This document shows positions 40,464-49,517 of a DNA stretch of 62,053 bases, piece by piece. Under the pieces are notes generated by a model that saw only the letters and a program-made list of their open reading frames with translations, did not search any database and had not been told where the DNA came from. The DNA lies in the NCBI GenBank assembly GCA_905479495.1, contig CAJQMR010000030.1, forward strand, positions 1 through 62,053. Direction: 5' to 3'. A program made the position numbers and the translations under genes. The first letter of the stretch is position 1. Every line of letters begins with the position of its first letter. The stretch is from an uncultured Anaerolineae bacterium (lineage in GTDB: Bacteria; Chloroflexota; Anaerolineae; Promineifilales; Promineifilaceae).

Positions 40464-42764
40464 ATGGCGGAACATTTTGGCGATCTCTTCAAGGAATACC
40501 TACAGCGGCAAGGCGTAACGCCCGCCCCTCTGGCCCAGCGCACCGGTTTGCCCAAAGAAACCATCATCAACTGGCGTAAGGGACGGGTCCGGCAGCCGCA
40601 GCGCTGGCAAGATATTGCCCTGGCGGCTTCGGCACTGGAATTGAAGGTGGATGCAGTGACGCGCCTGCTGCAAGCAGCGGGATACCCTGCTGTCGTTGAA
40701 TTGATTGAAACCGTAGAGGGGAAAAGCGATCTGCTTTTTTTGCAATCCTGGATAGAGGAGCTGACTGAACGCGACCGTTTTTTGCAAATGCTGCCGCCAC
40801 GCCCGGTAAATTTCACCAACCGCATCCGCGAAATGGCCGACCTGATGGCCCGTTTACAACCGGGCCAGGTTGTGGCGCTTTGTGCCTCGGGCGGCATGGG
40901 CAAAACGGCGCTGGCCACCGAGTTGTTGTATCGCCTGATTGACGACGGGCGTCTCTACGTGCGCTTTCCTGATGGGGTCGTTTTTTACAGCTTTTACGGC
41001 CGTTCCGATACCGCCAGCGCCTTTGAGCACATTCTGAAAAGCTATGAACCGCAAACCCGGCACGTTTCTGCTCAGGCCGTCACTCGCTTATTAAATCGCA
41101 AAAAAGCGCTGCTGGTGCTGGATGGCGCCGAAGAGGCTGACGATCTGCCAGCCGTCTTGGCGGCTGTTGGCCCAGCCGCTGTCCTCCTCACCAGCCGCCG
41201 CCGTCAGGACGCGCCAGGCCGTTTTCTCGATCTCTCGCCATTCACCCTGGCAGATGCCCTACGCCTGCTCAACACCTGGAGCCCACAGCAGATTGACGAC
41301 AAACGGGCCGCCGAGCGCATCTGTGAACTGGTAGGAAATTTGCCTTTGGCTGTTCGGTTGGTGGGACGTTATCTCTATGTCACGGGTGAAACGGCTACCG
41401 GTTATTTGGCCTGGCTCAAAGAGACGCCACTGCAAGCGCTCGATCCAGACGATGTTCAGCGACGAGAAGCTAGCGTGCCCAGACTGCTGGCTCGCAGTCT
41501 GGAACAAGTTGGGCCGTTATCCAGGCCGGTACTGGGCGTCATCGGGCTGCTCGCGCTTGCGCCGTTCAGCAGTGCAGCTATTGCCCACACCCTGCCCGAT
41601 ATAGCTGTGGTGCCGCTGCTGAATCAGCTGGTGGCTTATGGCCTCTTGCAGCGTGTTGGTTCGCAATATGAAGTAACGCACGCGCTGGTGCATACTTACG
41701 GCCGTTACCAACTCCCTGCCGATGACGCAACGTTGGCCAAATTGGCTGACTTTTACACCACCTTAGCCATTGAGCAAACCAAATTGGGGCAAGCTGGGTA
41801 TGCCCAAATGGATCAGGAAAGGACTCATTTTGTCCCTGTGCTAACGCATTGCCTGGCCCGCCAGCAGTGGACGGCCGTACAAAAACTGGTCGTCGTCATC
41901 AGCCAATACCTGGGCGACCAGGGGCACTGGTTAGAAAACATCAAAATACTCGATTTGGGCCTGACTGCCGTGCGCACCATAAGAGACAGTCAGCACGAAG
42001 TTCAGTTCATGGCGCGCAAAGGGCTGGCACTTGTTCGCTTGGGCCACATTGAACGAGCCATTCAACTAAGCAAACAAGCTCTGACCCTGGCCAAAGAAAC
42101 AGGCGATACTGAAGGGATGGGGCGCTGTTTAAATAATTTAGGCATTGCCTATAACACATCAGGACAGATGGACCGCGCTATTGCCTGTCACAAACAAGCT
42201 CTGTCTATTAGGCAGGAAGCAGGCAATAAAAAAGGTGAAGCCCAGGATTTAGGCAATCTGGGCACAGCCTATTTTGAGGCGGGCCAAATTGAACAAGCCG
42301 TGACTTATCATCAGCAGGCGCTGGCCATTGCCCAGAAATTGGATGACAGTCAATTCCTGACAGCAAGCTGGCTGAATAATTTAGGCAGCATCTATCGTAT
42401 CCAGGGTCGAGTGGCAGAGGCCCGCGAGCTTCTGCAACAAGCGTTAATGCTAGCGCATGAAGTTGGTTACCTGACCGCAGCCAGCAACGCGCTCAACAAT
42501 TTAGGTATCATTGAAATGGAAGCAGGGCAGCTAGAGAAAGCCCAAGGGTTCTATGAACAGGCGCTTTCAGCGAATCGCCAAATGAGTTACAAGCTGGGGA
42601 CAGGGATATGTTTGCATAACCTCGGTGAATTGCACATGATGATGGGCGATCACCTTCTGGCTCGCCAATACTTATTGCAGGCAACGGCCGTTTTCAACGA
42701 ACTGCAATCACCCTTTTCTCAGGAATCCCAAAAATTGTTGTCGGCTTTCCAATCGCCTGCCTAA
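40464..42764 (+). CDS. HTH-NB-ARC-TPR STAND regulator
   Basis: About 766 residues from ATG 40464 (GGAG nine bases upstream; a TTG at 40449 is in frame). N-terminal XRE-like HTH (LAQRTGLPKETIINWRKGR, near 23-41). NB-ARC: Walker A SGGMGKTAL near 150, Walker B ALLVLDG near 220, LPLAVRLV near 297. At least five TPR repeats occupy about 510-755. Complete single-chain STAND transcription regulator; ligand binding by TPR would release NTPase oligomerisation. The exported peptide encoded divergently just upstream is a candidate ligand. Isolated otherwise. Confidence 0.9.
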   Translation: MAEHFGDLFKEYLQRQGVTPAPLAQRTGLPKETIINWRKGRVRQPQRWQDIALAASALELKVDAVTRLLQAAGYPAVVELIETVEGKSDLLFLQSWIEELTERDRFLQMLPPRPVNFTNRIREMADLMARLQPGQVVALCASGGMGKTALATELLYRLIDDGRLYVRFPDGVVFYSFYGRSDTASAFEHILKSYEPQTRHVSAQAVTRLLNRKKALLVLDGAEEADDLPAVLAAVGPAAVLLTSRRRQDAPGRFLDLSPFTLADALRLLNTWSPQQIDDKRAAERICELVGNLPLAVRLVGRYLYVTGETATGYLAWLKETPLQALDPDDVQRREASVPRLLARSLEQVGPLSRPVLGVIGLLALAPFSSAAIAHTLPDIAVVPLLNQLVAYGLLQRVGSQYEVTHALVHTYGRYQLPADDATLAKLADFYTTLAIEQTKLGQAGYAQMDQERTHFVPVLTHCLARQQWTAVQKLVVVISQYLGDQGHWLENIKILDLGLTAVRTIRDSQHEVQFMARKGLALVRLGHIERAIQLSKQALTLAKETGDTEGMGRCLNNLGIAYNTSGQMDRAIACHKQALSIRQEAGNKKGEAQDLGNLGTAYFEAGQIEQAVTYHQQALAIAQKLDDSQFLTASWLNNLGSIYRIQGRVAEARELLQQALMLAHEVGYLTAASNALNNLGIIEMEAGQLEKAQGFYEQALSANRQMSYKLGTGICLHNLGELHMMMGDHLLARQYLLQATAVFNELQSPFSQESQKLLSAFQSPA

Positions 42765-42963
42765 TAAGGTGTGGTGCATCTGGCGATTGCTTAAACAAAA
42801 TGGTCGTACAGCCGCCTGTTTAACCTCAGTGAGACAAAATACATCACATAAGCTCTTTGAGGTCAGCCTAGAATCCTTTCGCGTAAGCGAGCATTTGTGT
42901 CGACTGGCCTATCGTTGTTGATGGCGTTGCAGGATAAATTAATATTGGCTTTAGGGTCAGCAA

Positions 42964-42995
42964 TTTAGCAAAAAAACAGGGGGATATGGTATAGT
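42964..42995 (+). promoter_or_regulatory. Possible leaderless promoter for the LTD-PLD gene
   Basis: TATAGT (42990-42995) lies four bases before the ATG at 43000, with a weak TTTAGC at 42964-42969. If used, the transcript would begin at or in the start codon. A competing reading is the AGGGGGA run (about 42978-42984) as ribosome site for GTG 42994. Confidence 0.35.
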
Positions 42996-42999
42996 GTCA

Positions 43000-44679
43000 A
43001 TGTATTTCCAGACGTCATTTTCAGGGATTTTCAAGATGCGGCAAGATACAGGCTGTCGGTTGCGCTTTTTTATACCACTCCTGTACGGCACGTTAGGTGT
43101 CGTGTTCTTGTTCGCGCTGCTCCAGTGGGCATCCATCAAACCAGTCAGCGCCAATGTTTCTGCTGCTGCGCGCGACGTCGAAATTAATGAGGTTGCCTGG
43201 ATGGGAACCTCAACCTCGGCGAATGACGAGTGGGTGGAGCTTGTTAATACCACAGCCTCGCCTGTGGATCTCACAGGCTGGACGCTGGCTGCCGGTGATG
43301 GAACCCCCTCCATTTCGCTCAGCGGCTCTATCCCGGCTGGTGGCTATTTTCTGCTGGAGCGCACCGATGATACCACGGTGCCCTCGGTTGCTGCTGATCT
43401 CATCTATACTGGTGCGCTGGGCAATGATGGCGAACAGCTGTTTCTTCGAGATGATACGGCTGCTGTCATTGACGAGGTTGACAGCAGTGCAGGCTGGTTT
43501 TCCGGTCAGGCTGAGGCGCGCGTGCCCATGCTGCGGGTGGATACGGCCGTTTCCGGCAACGACCCCGACAACTGGACTTATAATCCGCGCTGTGGCTCGG
43601 CCACCAATTCTGCCGGGGTAAGCCACACCTGTATCTTGACCGAAACGGTGGTGGGGGTGGATCTGGATTACAGCGTCTATTTTAATTTGCTGGCTCCTGC
43701 GGCGACCGTGACCACCACGGCGCAGACACCAATGGAAACCGCCTTACTCAGCCTCGTCAATAATGCCAGCAGCACTATTGACATCGCCCTGTATGGCCTA
43801 AACCGGTTAAGTATCGTCAATGCCCTGATTGCCGCCCACAATCGCGGGGTCACGGTCAGGGTGGTGGGGGATGACGACGCGGCTGCCAATGAGTACAGCA
43901 GCTTTTATCAGATGCTGACCGATGCCGGTATCACCATTGTGACTGACTCCAGCCTCAGTCAGATTCAGCACAACAAGTTTCTCGTTGTTGATGGCACTGT
44001 CGTGTGGACAGGGAGCACCAACTTCACCGATACTGGGGTTACTCTGAACGCCAATAACTCAATCGTGGTGACTGATACGACGCTGGCCAACGTCTACACC
44101 ACTGAGTTTGAGGAAATGTGGGCGGGAAACTTCCACAGCGCCAAAATAGACAATACAGCCCACCTGTTCAACTATAACGGAACGCTGGTTGAGAGTTACT
44201 TCTCCCCGACCGATGTCGTGGCGTTTGAGGTCTGGGATGAGCTGGCCCAGGCCGATGAAACCATCCATTTTGCCATGTTTTTCTGGACCGATCCCTTGTT
44301 GACGGACCGGGTGATCGAAAAGCTGGGTGATGGCGTTGACATTTACGGCATGTTTGACCAGCTGGGTGAGGCGAATGGCAGCTCGGGGGATGAGGCCATG
44401 TGTGCCGCCGGGGCTCAAATCGGGATTGAGAATTTTACCGGCAAGCTGCACGATAAGTTTGCCGTTATAGATGTAAACGGCCCCGACCCAACGGTCATTT
44501 TAGGGTCATATAATTGGACGGCATCAGGTGCATATGCCAATGATGAAAACACCCTGATTATCCACGATGCAGCCCTGGCGCAGGCGTATTACGCCGAGTG
44601 GCAGCGGCTGTGGGGCTCCATTGACCTGGCCAACATCTGTAATCCAGATTCGGTTTACTTACCACTCGTTATCAAGTGA
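43000..44679 (+). CDS. Secreted lamin-tail-domain / phospholipase D-type protein
   Basis: About 559 residues. N-terminal signal anchor (FFIPLLYGTLGVVFLFALL). A lamin-tail domain at about 50-160 (INEVAWMGTS…WVELVNTT…LTGWTL). Two PLD HKD motifs follow: HNKFLVVD (H-x-K-x4-D) with GSTNF, and HDKFAVID with GSYNW. Together they form a complete PLD active site, as in secreted nucleases or phospholipases. C-terminus VYLPLVIK matches the other exported proteins here. Start is uncertain (GTG 42994, ATG 43000 or ATG 43036). Its 3' end overlaps the opposite gene by 21 bases. Substrate (DNA or lipid) is not determined. Confidence 0.88.
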   Translation: MYFQTSFSGIFKMRQDTGCRLRFFIPLLYGTLGVVFLFALLQWASIKPVSANVSAAARDVEINEVAWMGTSTSANDEWVELVNTTASPVDLTGWTLAAGDGTPSISLSGSIPAGGYFLLERTDDTTVPSVAADLIYTGALGNDGEQLFLRDDTAAVIDEVDSSAGWFSGQAEARVPMLRVDTAVSGNDPDNWTYNPRCGSATNSAGVSHTCILTETVVGVDLDYSVYFNLLAPAATVTTTAQTPMETALLSLVNNASSTIDIALYGLNRLSIVNALIAAHNRGVTVRVVGDDDAAANEYSSFYQMLTDAGITIVTDSSLSQIQHNKFLVVDGTVVWTGSTNFTDTGVTLNANNSIVVTDTTLANVYTTEFEEMWAGNFHSAKIDNTAHLFNYNGTLVESYFSPTDVVAFEVWDELAQADETIHFAMFFWTDPLLTDRVIEKLGDGVDIYGMFDQLGEANGSSGDEAMCAAGAQIGIENFTGKLHDKFAVIDVNGPDPTVILGSYNWTASGAYANDENTLIIHDAALAQAYYAEWQRLWGSIDLANICNPDSVYLPLVIK

Positions 44680-45078
44680 GCCTCGGGTTTGTGCCGGGCA
44701 GGTATCGGCTAAGATGCTGTAAAGTGTCGAATCGCTAACAAATAAGGAGCCACCACAGGCAGAACAGGTGGCTTGAAAGCCCTCATTGTCTTCCAACTCC
44801 TCCCATTCTCCTAGCTGGTGTCCCCCTAAAGCGGCCGACGCCTGCGCTTCAAGCATGTTGGCTCGGAGATTAATGTTCTCGTCTTCCGTCAGCTCATGTG
44901 ACAAAAGTGCATTGAGGCCCTGAATCCTTTTTTGCGACAGCAGATAGACCAGCTTCAACAGAAGTTTTTCAGTCCAAAATAGGGCGTCCAATTCAAGCAG
45001 CTCTAGAGATCCCAAAAAGAGATGCTGGTAAGCAGCTCTCATTCGCTTGAATTTATCTTTTACGGCTTGAGTATCCAT
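44659..45078 (-). CDS. Small cytosolic protein with C-terminal Cys-rich motif
   Basis: About 139 residues from ATG 45078 (GGA four bases upstream; a frame extended to 45135 exists). Mostly helical, with a C-terminal C-x2-C (CSACGG) and one later Cys (DTCPA), an incomplete zinc-ribbon-like pattern. Unrecognised otherwise. Convergent with the PLD gene, overlapping its last 21 bases. No function proposed. Confidence 0.6.
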   Translation of the reverse strand: MDTQAVKDKFKRMRAAYQHLFLGSLELLELDALFWTEKLLLKLVYLLSQKRIQGLNALLSHELTEDENINLRANMLEAQASAALGGHQLGEWEELEDNEGFQATCSACGGSLFVSDSTLYSILADTCPAQTRGSLDNEW

Positions 45079-45336
45079 TTTCCAATGATAACTGCAAAAG
45101 CATGAATCAGCCCAGGCCGCGGTGCTCAGGGACAAGACTCCCTACCTTTTGGCATGCGATAAAAAGGATTCCCCGATCAAGAGACCTGGGAATGGTTTGT
45201 TTGTTCGACGGTGTTTCCTTACCGACAAGCACAATGAAGCATGCGCGGTTTAACATTTGTTTCTACCAAATCCTCAATATTAATCATCTTAATGACATAT
45301 ATCGGCTTGCTATCGTCTGCGATTTCAACGGATGAA

Positions 45337-45370
45337 AAACGGCCGTTACCCAATCAGATAACGGCCGTTT
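45337..45370. terminator. Bidirectional hairpin made of two ACGGCCGT copies
   Basis: AAACGGCCGTTA (45337-45348) and TAACGGCCGTTT (45359-45370) form a 12-bp stem with a 10-base loop, followed by AT-rich sequence. It lies just past the 3' end of the glucanase gene (stop at 45426). Each arm contains a copy of the iterated palindrome, an apparent reuse of it as a terminator. Confidence 0.6.
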
Positions 45371-45425
45371 AATAGGTTTATTGAAACCATCAATTATTGA
45401 GCGGAAATGTGTGTCTGCTTAAAAC

Positions 45426-48026
45426 TCACTTCTGCACGATTGGTATAAATCGGCATTGATAAGGGAAAGTGAGTTGGATGTAGTCAACTTCCACTCCAAA
45501 TCCGTCACCGCCTGAAACTTCTAACGTGATTTCATGTGCACCACCCGCCAAATCATTGAGAGCAAGCTTACTCCCGCTGTAGGTAAACACGTTCCAGCCA
45601 AAGCCCCCATCCCCCGTATCCGCTGCCTCAAATTCACCAAGGGAGCTTCCGTCAAGGAACATTTCAACCGTTTCTCCTGTTCCCCCAGTGTCATTGCTGT
45701 AGCGAACTTGCATCAAATAATCAGTGGGTGTAGGCGCACTAAATGAGAAGGTACGGCTTTCACCTGCCTGCAAAAGGATCGATGTTTCAAAGGCAGCGGT
45801 ATTCCGGATGCTAACTGCCCCGTCCCCACTGCCATCTTCTGCTTGTAGGGTTAGCTGAGCCCACCCATCCAGGTGATGTTTACCCCGTCGAATATTCTTG
45901 TTGGTGCCCAGCAGCCGCCAAATGAGACCAGAATGCTCATTTTCCAGATGGAGCAGCATCGGCCCCTGATCAATTGCAAAAAGCGCTCGCTGAATCCAGG
46001 GGCCTTCGCTTCGTAAAGGAGTCAAGCCAGAAGGCACATCTACAACGGTTATGTCCTCATGAAAAGCATCAGGTAAGCCAAACCGGGGGTGCCAGTGACC
46101 GCGAGCCCAGGCTGCTTTTAGAGCAGAGATGGCGCGTGCTTTAAGATCTGGGCCATAGCTTACGGCGCTAATCATGGCATAGTAGGTGAGGGTGCCATCC
46201 TGTGGCGGATCCGGATCAATGGCTAGAGGCGGGACGCCATTGGCTTCATAATTATCATACGGCTTTTCGGAGGCAGAGATGCCCCACCCATCCGGGCCGT
46301 AGCCGGGCAGGCCTAACGGATTTTCCTCGGCGTACTCGATTACCTCCCAGATCGCTTGTCGCGAATTCTCATACCAGTTGATGTCATCTTCCCCCGGACA
46401 GGCAGGCAAAAAATGAGCCGTATCAATAAAGGCGTGGAAGAACTGGTACGTAAATAGGGCACCGGGGAAAGTTCGGGTTAACCCCGTCGTGCTTTGGGCC
46501 CGAATGATGGCTGAATAGATGTCAGGGGGCAGAGGATGTGTTGGCGAGCCGGCCGCCAGCAGGATTAGGATTAGCCCTTCATCGGTATAGAAGTCGATCG
46601 TGGCTGGGAATCCTGGATTTCCTGAGTAAAAGCCTAATCCACTCCCGTCGGAGATCTCAAAGGCTGGTTCTGAGAAACGTGGTTCATCTGGTTTCCAGCC
46701 TAAATAGAAGGTGTTGGTTGTTGGCTCAAGCAAGAAATCCCACTCGACGCGATCATAGATACTTTGGGCACGTTGCCGAATTTCTGTTTCGACGGGATCT
46801 GTTGGATCTCTAAAATAGGATTGGCTGGCCAATATCCCCATCATGGCCAGGCCGGTATCAATGGCGGAGAGCTCCACGGTGTTTTGGGATTCATCAATAC
46901 CGGGTGTGGTGTCAAAATCGTAATTTATCTTCCGTCGGCCGTCGGGTCCTAGAAAATGGTAGAGCCAGCCTTTATAACCGATGCAGCCTATCGGGTCAGG
47001 GCAGTACAAATTGGGATCGTCTAAGGTACGCAATACCCGCACGATCAGGTCGGCTGCTTCGGCCCGTTCAATCCAGCCGCGCTCAACGGCCGTAATATGC
47101 GCCGGTAAGGCAAAACCAAGCCCGCCAACACTGAGCAGATCGCCAAACGTTGACCGATCCCACGGAATACCAAAAGAGGCCTCTTTTCGGCTGGACCAAT
47201 CGTTGAAGTACTGGTAGCTGCGCAAGGCCATCAATTCTAAATAAGCCTCATCTGTCGTAGGCTCTATCTCCGCCGTATCGGAAATAAACCAGATGCGGTG
47301 CAGGTCAATGCTTGCTGAGGCTGGATTGTCCACCATATCGGCAATATTCTGGCGTTCCACAACAATCACAAACTGTTTGGCCTGGTGGATATCCAGGTCC
47401 TGGCTTCCACCCGGTACCGTATACTCTGCGCTGTCCCGGAAATCCCAGCAAACGGTCTGAGCAGACCCATTGGCTGTCAAGGTCTTTCTTGTGAATCGCA
47501 CCCCATTATTAACATCTTTCAGTTCAAGGCGAAGCTGTACGGGATCGGTATCGGTGTAGGTGGCAGCAAAGCAAAGTTGTAAATAAGCCCGCGTACCTTG
47601 CGGAGAATTTAAACCACCGTCCACATCATCCAAATCCAGGCTATGTTCAGGGTAGTTGATCGTTTCAGTTGTTGAGCCATCATATGTAACTATAGATTCA
47701 ATGGGTCCAAAAAGAGACATGAATATGCCGGTGAATGCATCAGTTTGCATTCCAAAATTCCAGTCGAAGCGCAAGGCACAGGTGGTTGTGGTTGTACATA
47801 TCAGGCTGATACCGCCATATTGGTCATTAATGACCCCAAGCGTTCCGGCAAAATCGGTCACGCTCATGTCTCCCATTGTCACCATGTCGTCAAACGTTTC
47901 CACGTCGACCTCATATGATGACTCAGGGATGCCTGCAGGGGAATTCTCCAGCGCGATGCCTGTTTTGGGCAGATTCAGGGCCAACAAGAAGAGGGCTAAA
48001 ATCAAGAAGGACAAACGAGTTTTCAT
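45426..48026 (-). CDS. Secreted GH144-type glucanase/glucoamylase with C-terminal CBM-like domain
   Basis: About 866 residues from ATG 48026 (GGAG eight bases upstream; GTG at 48035 in frame). Signal peptide (FLILALFLLALNLP). A beta-sandwich-like region (30-250) precedes a glycoamylase/GH144-type (alpha/alpha)6 domain at about 260-680: RSYQYFNDW, GIPWDRSTFGDLLSVGGLGFAL-type start, ELSAIDTGL, and DTAHFLPA. Known GH144 enzymes cleave beta-1,2-glucan; related proteins act on other glucans. The last ~150 residues (AEDGSGDGAV…) resemble a CBM6/35 fold, ending FIPIVQK. Likely regulated by the ECF pair just upstream. Confidence 0.8.
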   Translation of the reverse strand: MKTRLSFLILALFLLALNLPKTGIALENSPAGIPESSYEVDVETFDDMVTMGDMSVTDFAGTLGVINDQYGGISLICTTTTTCALRFDWNFGMQTDAFTGIFMSLFGPIESIVTYDGSTTETINYPEHSLDLDDVDGGLNSPQGTRAYLQLCFAATYTDTDPVQLRLELKDVNNGVRFTRKTLTANGSAQTVCWDFRDSAEYTVPGGSQDLDIHQAKQFVIVVERQNIADMVDNPASASIDLHRIWFISDTAEIEPTTDEAYLELMALRSYQYFNDWSSRKEASFGIPWDRSTFGDLLSVGGLGFALPAHITAVERGWIERAEAADLIVRVLRTLDDPNLYCPDPIGCIGYKGWLYHFLGPDGRRKINYDFDTTPGIDESQNTVELSAIDTGLAMMGILASQSYFRDPTDPVETEIRQRAQSIYDRVEWDFLLEPTTNTFYLGWKPDEPRFSEPAFEISDGSGLGFYSGNPGFPATIDFYTDEGLILILLAAGSPTHPLPPDIYSAIIRAQSTTGLTRTFPGALFTYQFFHAFIDTAHFLPACPGEDDINWYENSRQAIWEVIEYAEENPLGLPGYGPDGWGISASEKPYDNYEANGVPPLAIDPDPPQDGTLTYYAMISAVSYGPDLKARAISALKAAWARGHWHPRFGLPDAFHEDITVVDVPSGLTPLRSEGPWIQRALFAIDQGPMLLHLENEHSGLIWRLLGTNKNIRRGKHHLDGWAQLTLQAEDGSGDGAVSIRNTAAFETSILLQAGESRTFSFSAPTPTDYLMQVRYSNDTGGTGETVEMFLDGSSLGEFEAADTGDGGFGWNVFTYSGSKLALNDLAGGAHEITLEVSGGDGFGVEVDYIQLTFPYQCRFIPIVQK

Positions 48027-48143
48027 AGGACACACTCCATTTAATAGGGGGTTGAGGCAACCTTAAACCTGGCTCAACCGCCACGCTTAACAATCAATTG
48101 GTACTCAGGCACCTCCAAAAACAATGGCCATTTGCGGAGGTGC

Positions 48144-49517
48144 TCAATCAGATAAAGAAATCTCGTCGAGATAAAACGCCCGGGCGGCGCCTGGATCACC
48201 CGGTGATGGGAAGAAAAAGAGCTGGTGAACCTGGGTCAAATCGATTTGGTCGCCCAAATCAGCATAATTGAAACGCAATCGACTCCAACCTTCTTTGTTC
48301 GTTGCGAATTGCTCGCCGATTTCGGCCTGGTTTCCGGCAGCATCTTCCAACTTCAACAGTAAATTGACCTGACCATAAACCCAAATCTCCACGACCGAAG
48401 CGTCGCTAAAATCTTGGCGTTCATCGGGCACCTCCCAGGCCAGGAATTGGAAGGTGTCACTCTTTTGATAAGAAATATAAAAAGAACTATCCTCGCTATA
48501 GACGATCGTTTGCGTCATAGCATAGGTAAAAACGGTTTCATCAGGACTCCACCAGATGCCAGACGGTCCAGATTCGAAATCTAGCAAAACGGTTTGAGGG
48601 CTCACCGGGTTGATTTGGATAGTGTCTTGTGGTGCAACTCCTGGATTCGTTAATTGCAGGTTATCTAAATAAAATGTGCCGACCGCCTGACTATCGCCGG
48701 GAGCAGGGAAAAAGAAAAACTGGGTGATGCTGGTTAGGTCCAGTTGATCCTCAAGAGTGGAATAGTCAAATTGCAACTGCGACCAGCCGTTAGAATTTGT
48801 TGCCTTTTCCGTACTAACATCGGCTTGGTTCCCAGCAATATCTTCCAATTTCAACAGTAGGGAAACTTCACCAAAAACCCAAGCCGAAACCAGATCGTGT
48901 TGACTAAAGTCTCTGTTTTCCGGTGGTAAGGCGGCCGCTACGAATTGAAATGTATCCGTCTTTTGGTAACTTACTTTAAAGGCGTGTTCACCTTGATAAA
49001 CTTCTTCCGTCGTTTCGAGCATTTGAAACTGCTCTGAATCTGGACTCCACCAATCGAGCTGCTGATACGATTCGAAATCTGCAATCAGTTGAGGGGGAGC
49101 AAAAACAATGGGCGTCGAGGTGATAATCGGCGTGGGTGGCAAAGTGGTAGGTTTGGTATTTATCAATGGCCTGCTGGCTGCAATGGTTGTGTTGTTTGCC
49201 GGTGACCAGCTTCTCATTTGCCCCCAGAAAACAATGACCAAAACGATCATCACTACACCCAAAGCAGTTTGAAATATGAGTGGAGGGAGCTGCTTCCAGC
49301 TCGATTTTGCCCAAGAGAGTCTCAATGCGCCTGCCAGCCTGTTGTGCCAAGTATTCTCTTCTGTGGTTACCCCCTGGTAGGTTTGCCTAAGCTGGGTGCG
49401 CAGTTCATATTTAAAGCCCTCTCTCGGGATGAGCGTTTCAGCCACTTCATCAAAAAGTTGCTCAAGCTCTTCTGGAGACAGCCCTTGGCCGCTTTGATTT
49501 TCGTTCCAGTTCTTCAT
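48144..49517 (-). CDS. Anti-sigma-like membrane protein with duplicated extracellular domain
   Basis: About 457 residues from ATG 49517, which overlaps the sigma gene stop as ATGA; AAGGTGGAG lies just upstream. Cytosolic N-terminus about 1-85 (SPEELEQLFDEVAETL), one TM helix near 90-108, then an extracellular region with two tandem ~150-residue copies: DFES…WWSPD…SYQKTDTFQF…LLLKLEDIAGNQA…FFFPAPGD and its near-repeat. These look like carbohydrate-binding jelly-roll modules. Genes this close to an ECF sigma usually encode its membrane anti-sigma factor; here the ectodomain would sense a glycan outside. Confidence 0.8.
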   Translation of the reverse strand: MKNWNENQSGQGLSPEELEQLFDEVAETLIPREGFKYELRTQLRQTYQGVTTEENTWHNRLAGALRLSWAKSSWKQLPPLIFQTALGVVMIVLVIVFWGQMRSWSPANNTTIAASRPLINTKPTTLPPTPIITSTPIVFAPPQLIADFESYQQLDWWSPDSEQFQMLETTEEVYQGEHAFKVSYQKTDTFQFVAAALPPENRDFSQHDLVSAWVFGEVSLLLKLEDIAGNQADVSTEKATNSNGWSQLQFDYSTLEDQLDLTSITQFFFFPAPGDSQAVGTFYLDNLQLTNPGVAPQDTIQINPVSPQTVLLDFESGPSGIWWSPDETVFTYAMTQTIVYSEDSSFYISYQKSDTFQFLAWEVPDERQDFSDASVVEIWVYGQVNLLLKLEDAAGNQAEIGEQFATNKEGWSRLRFNYADLGDQIDLTQVHQLFFFPSPGDPGAARAFYLDEISLSD

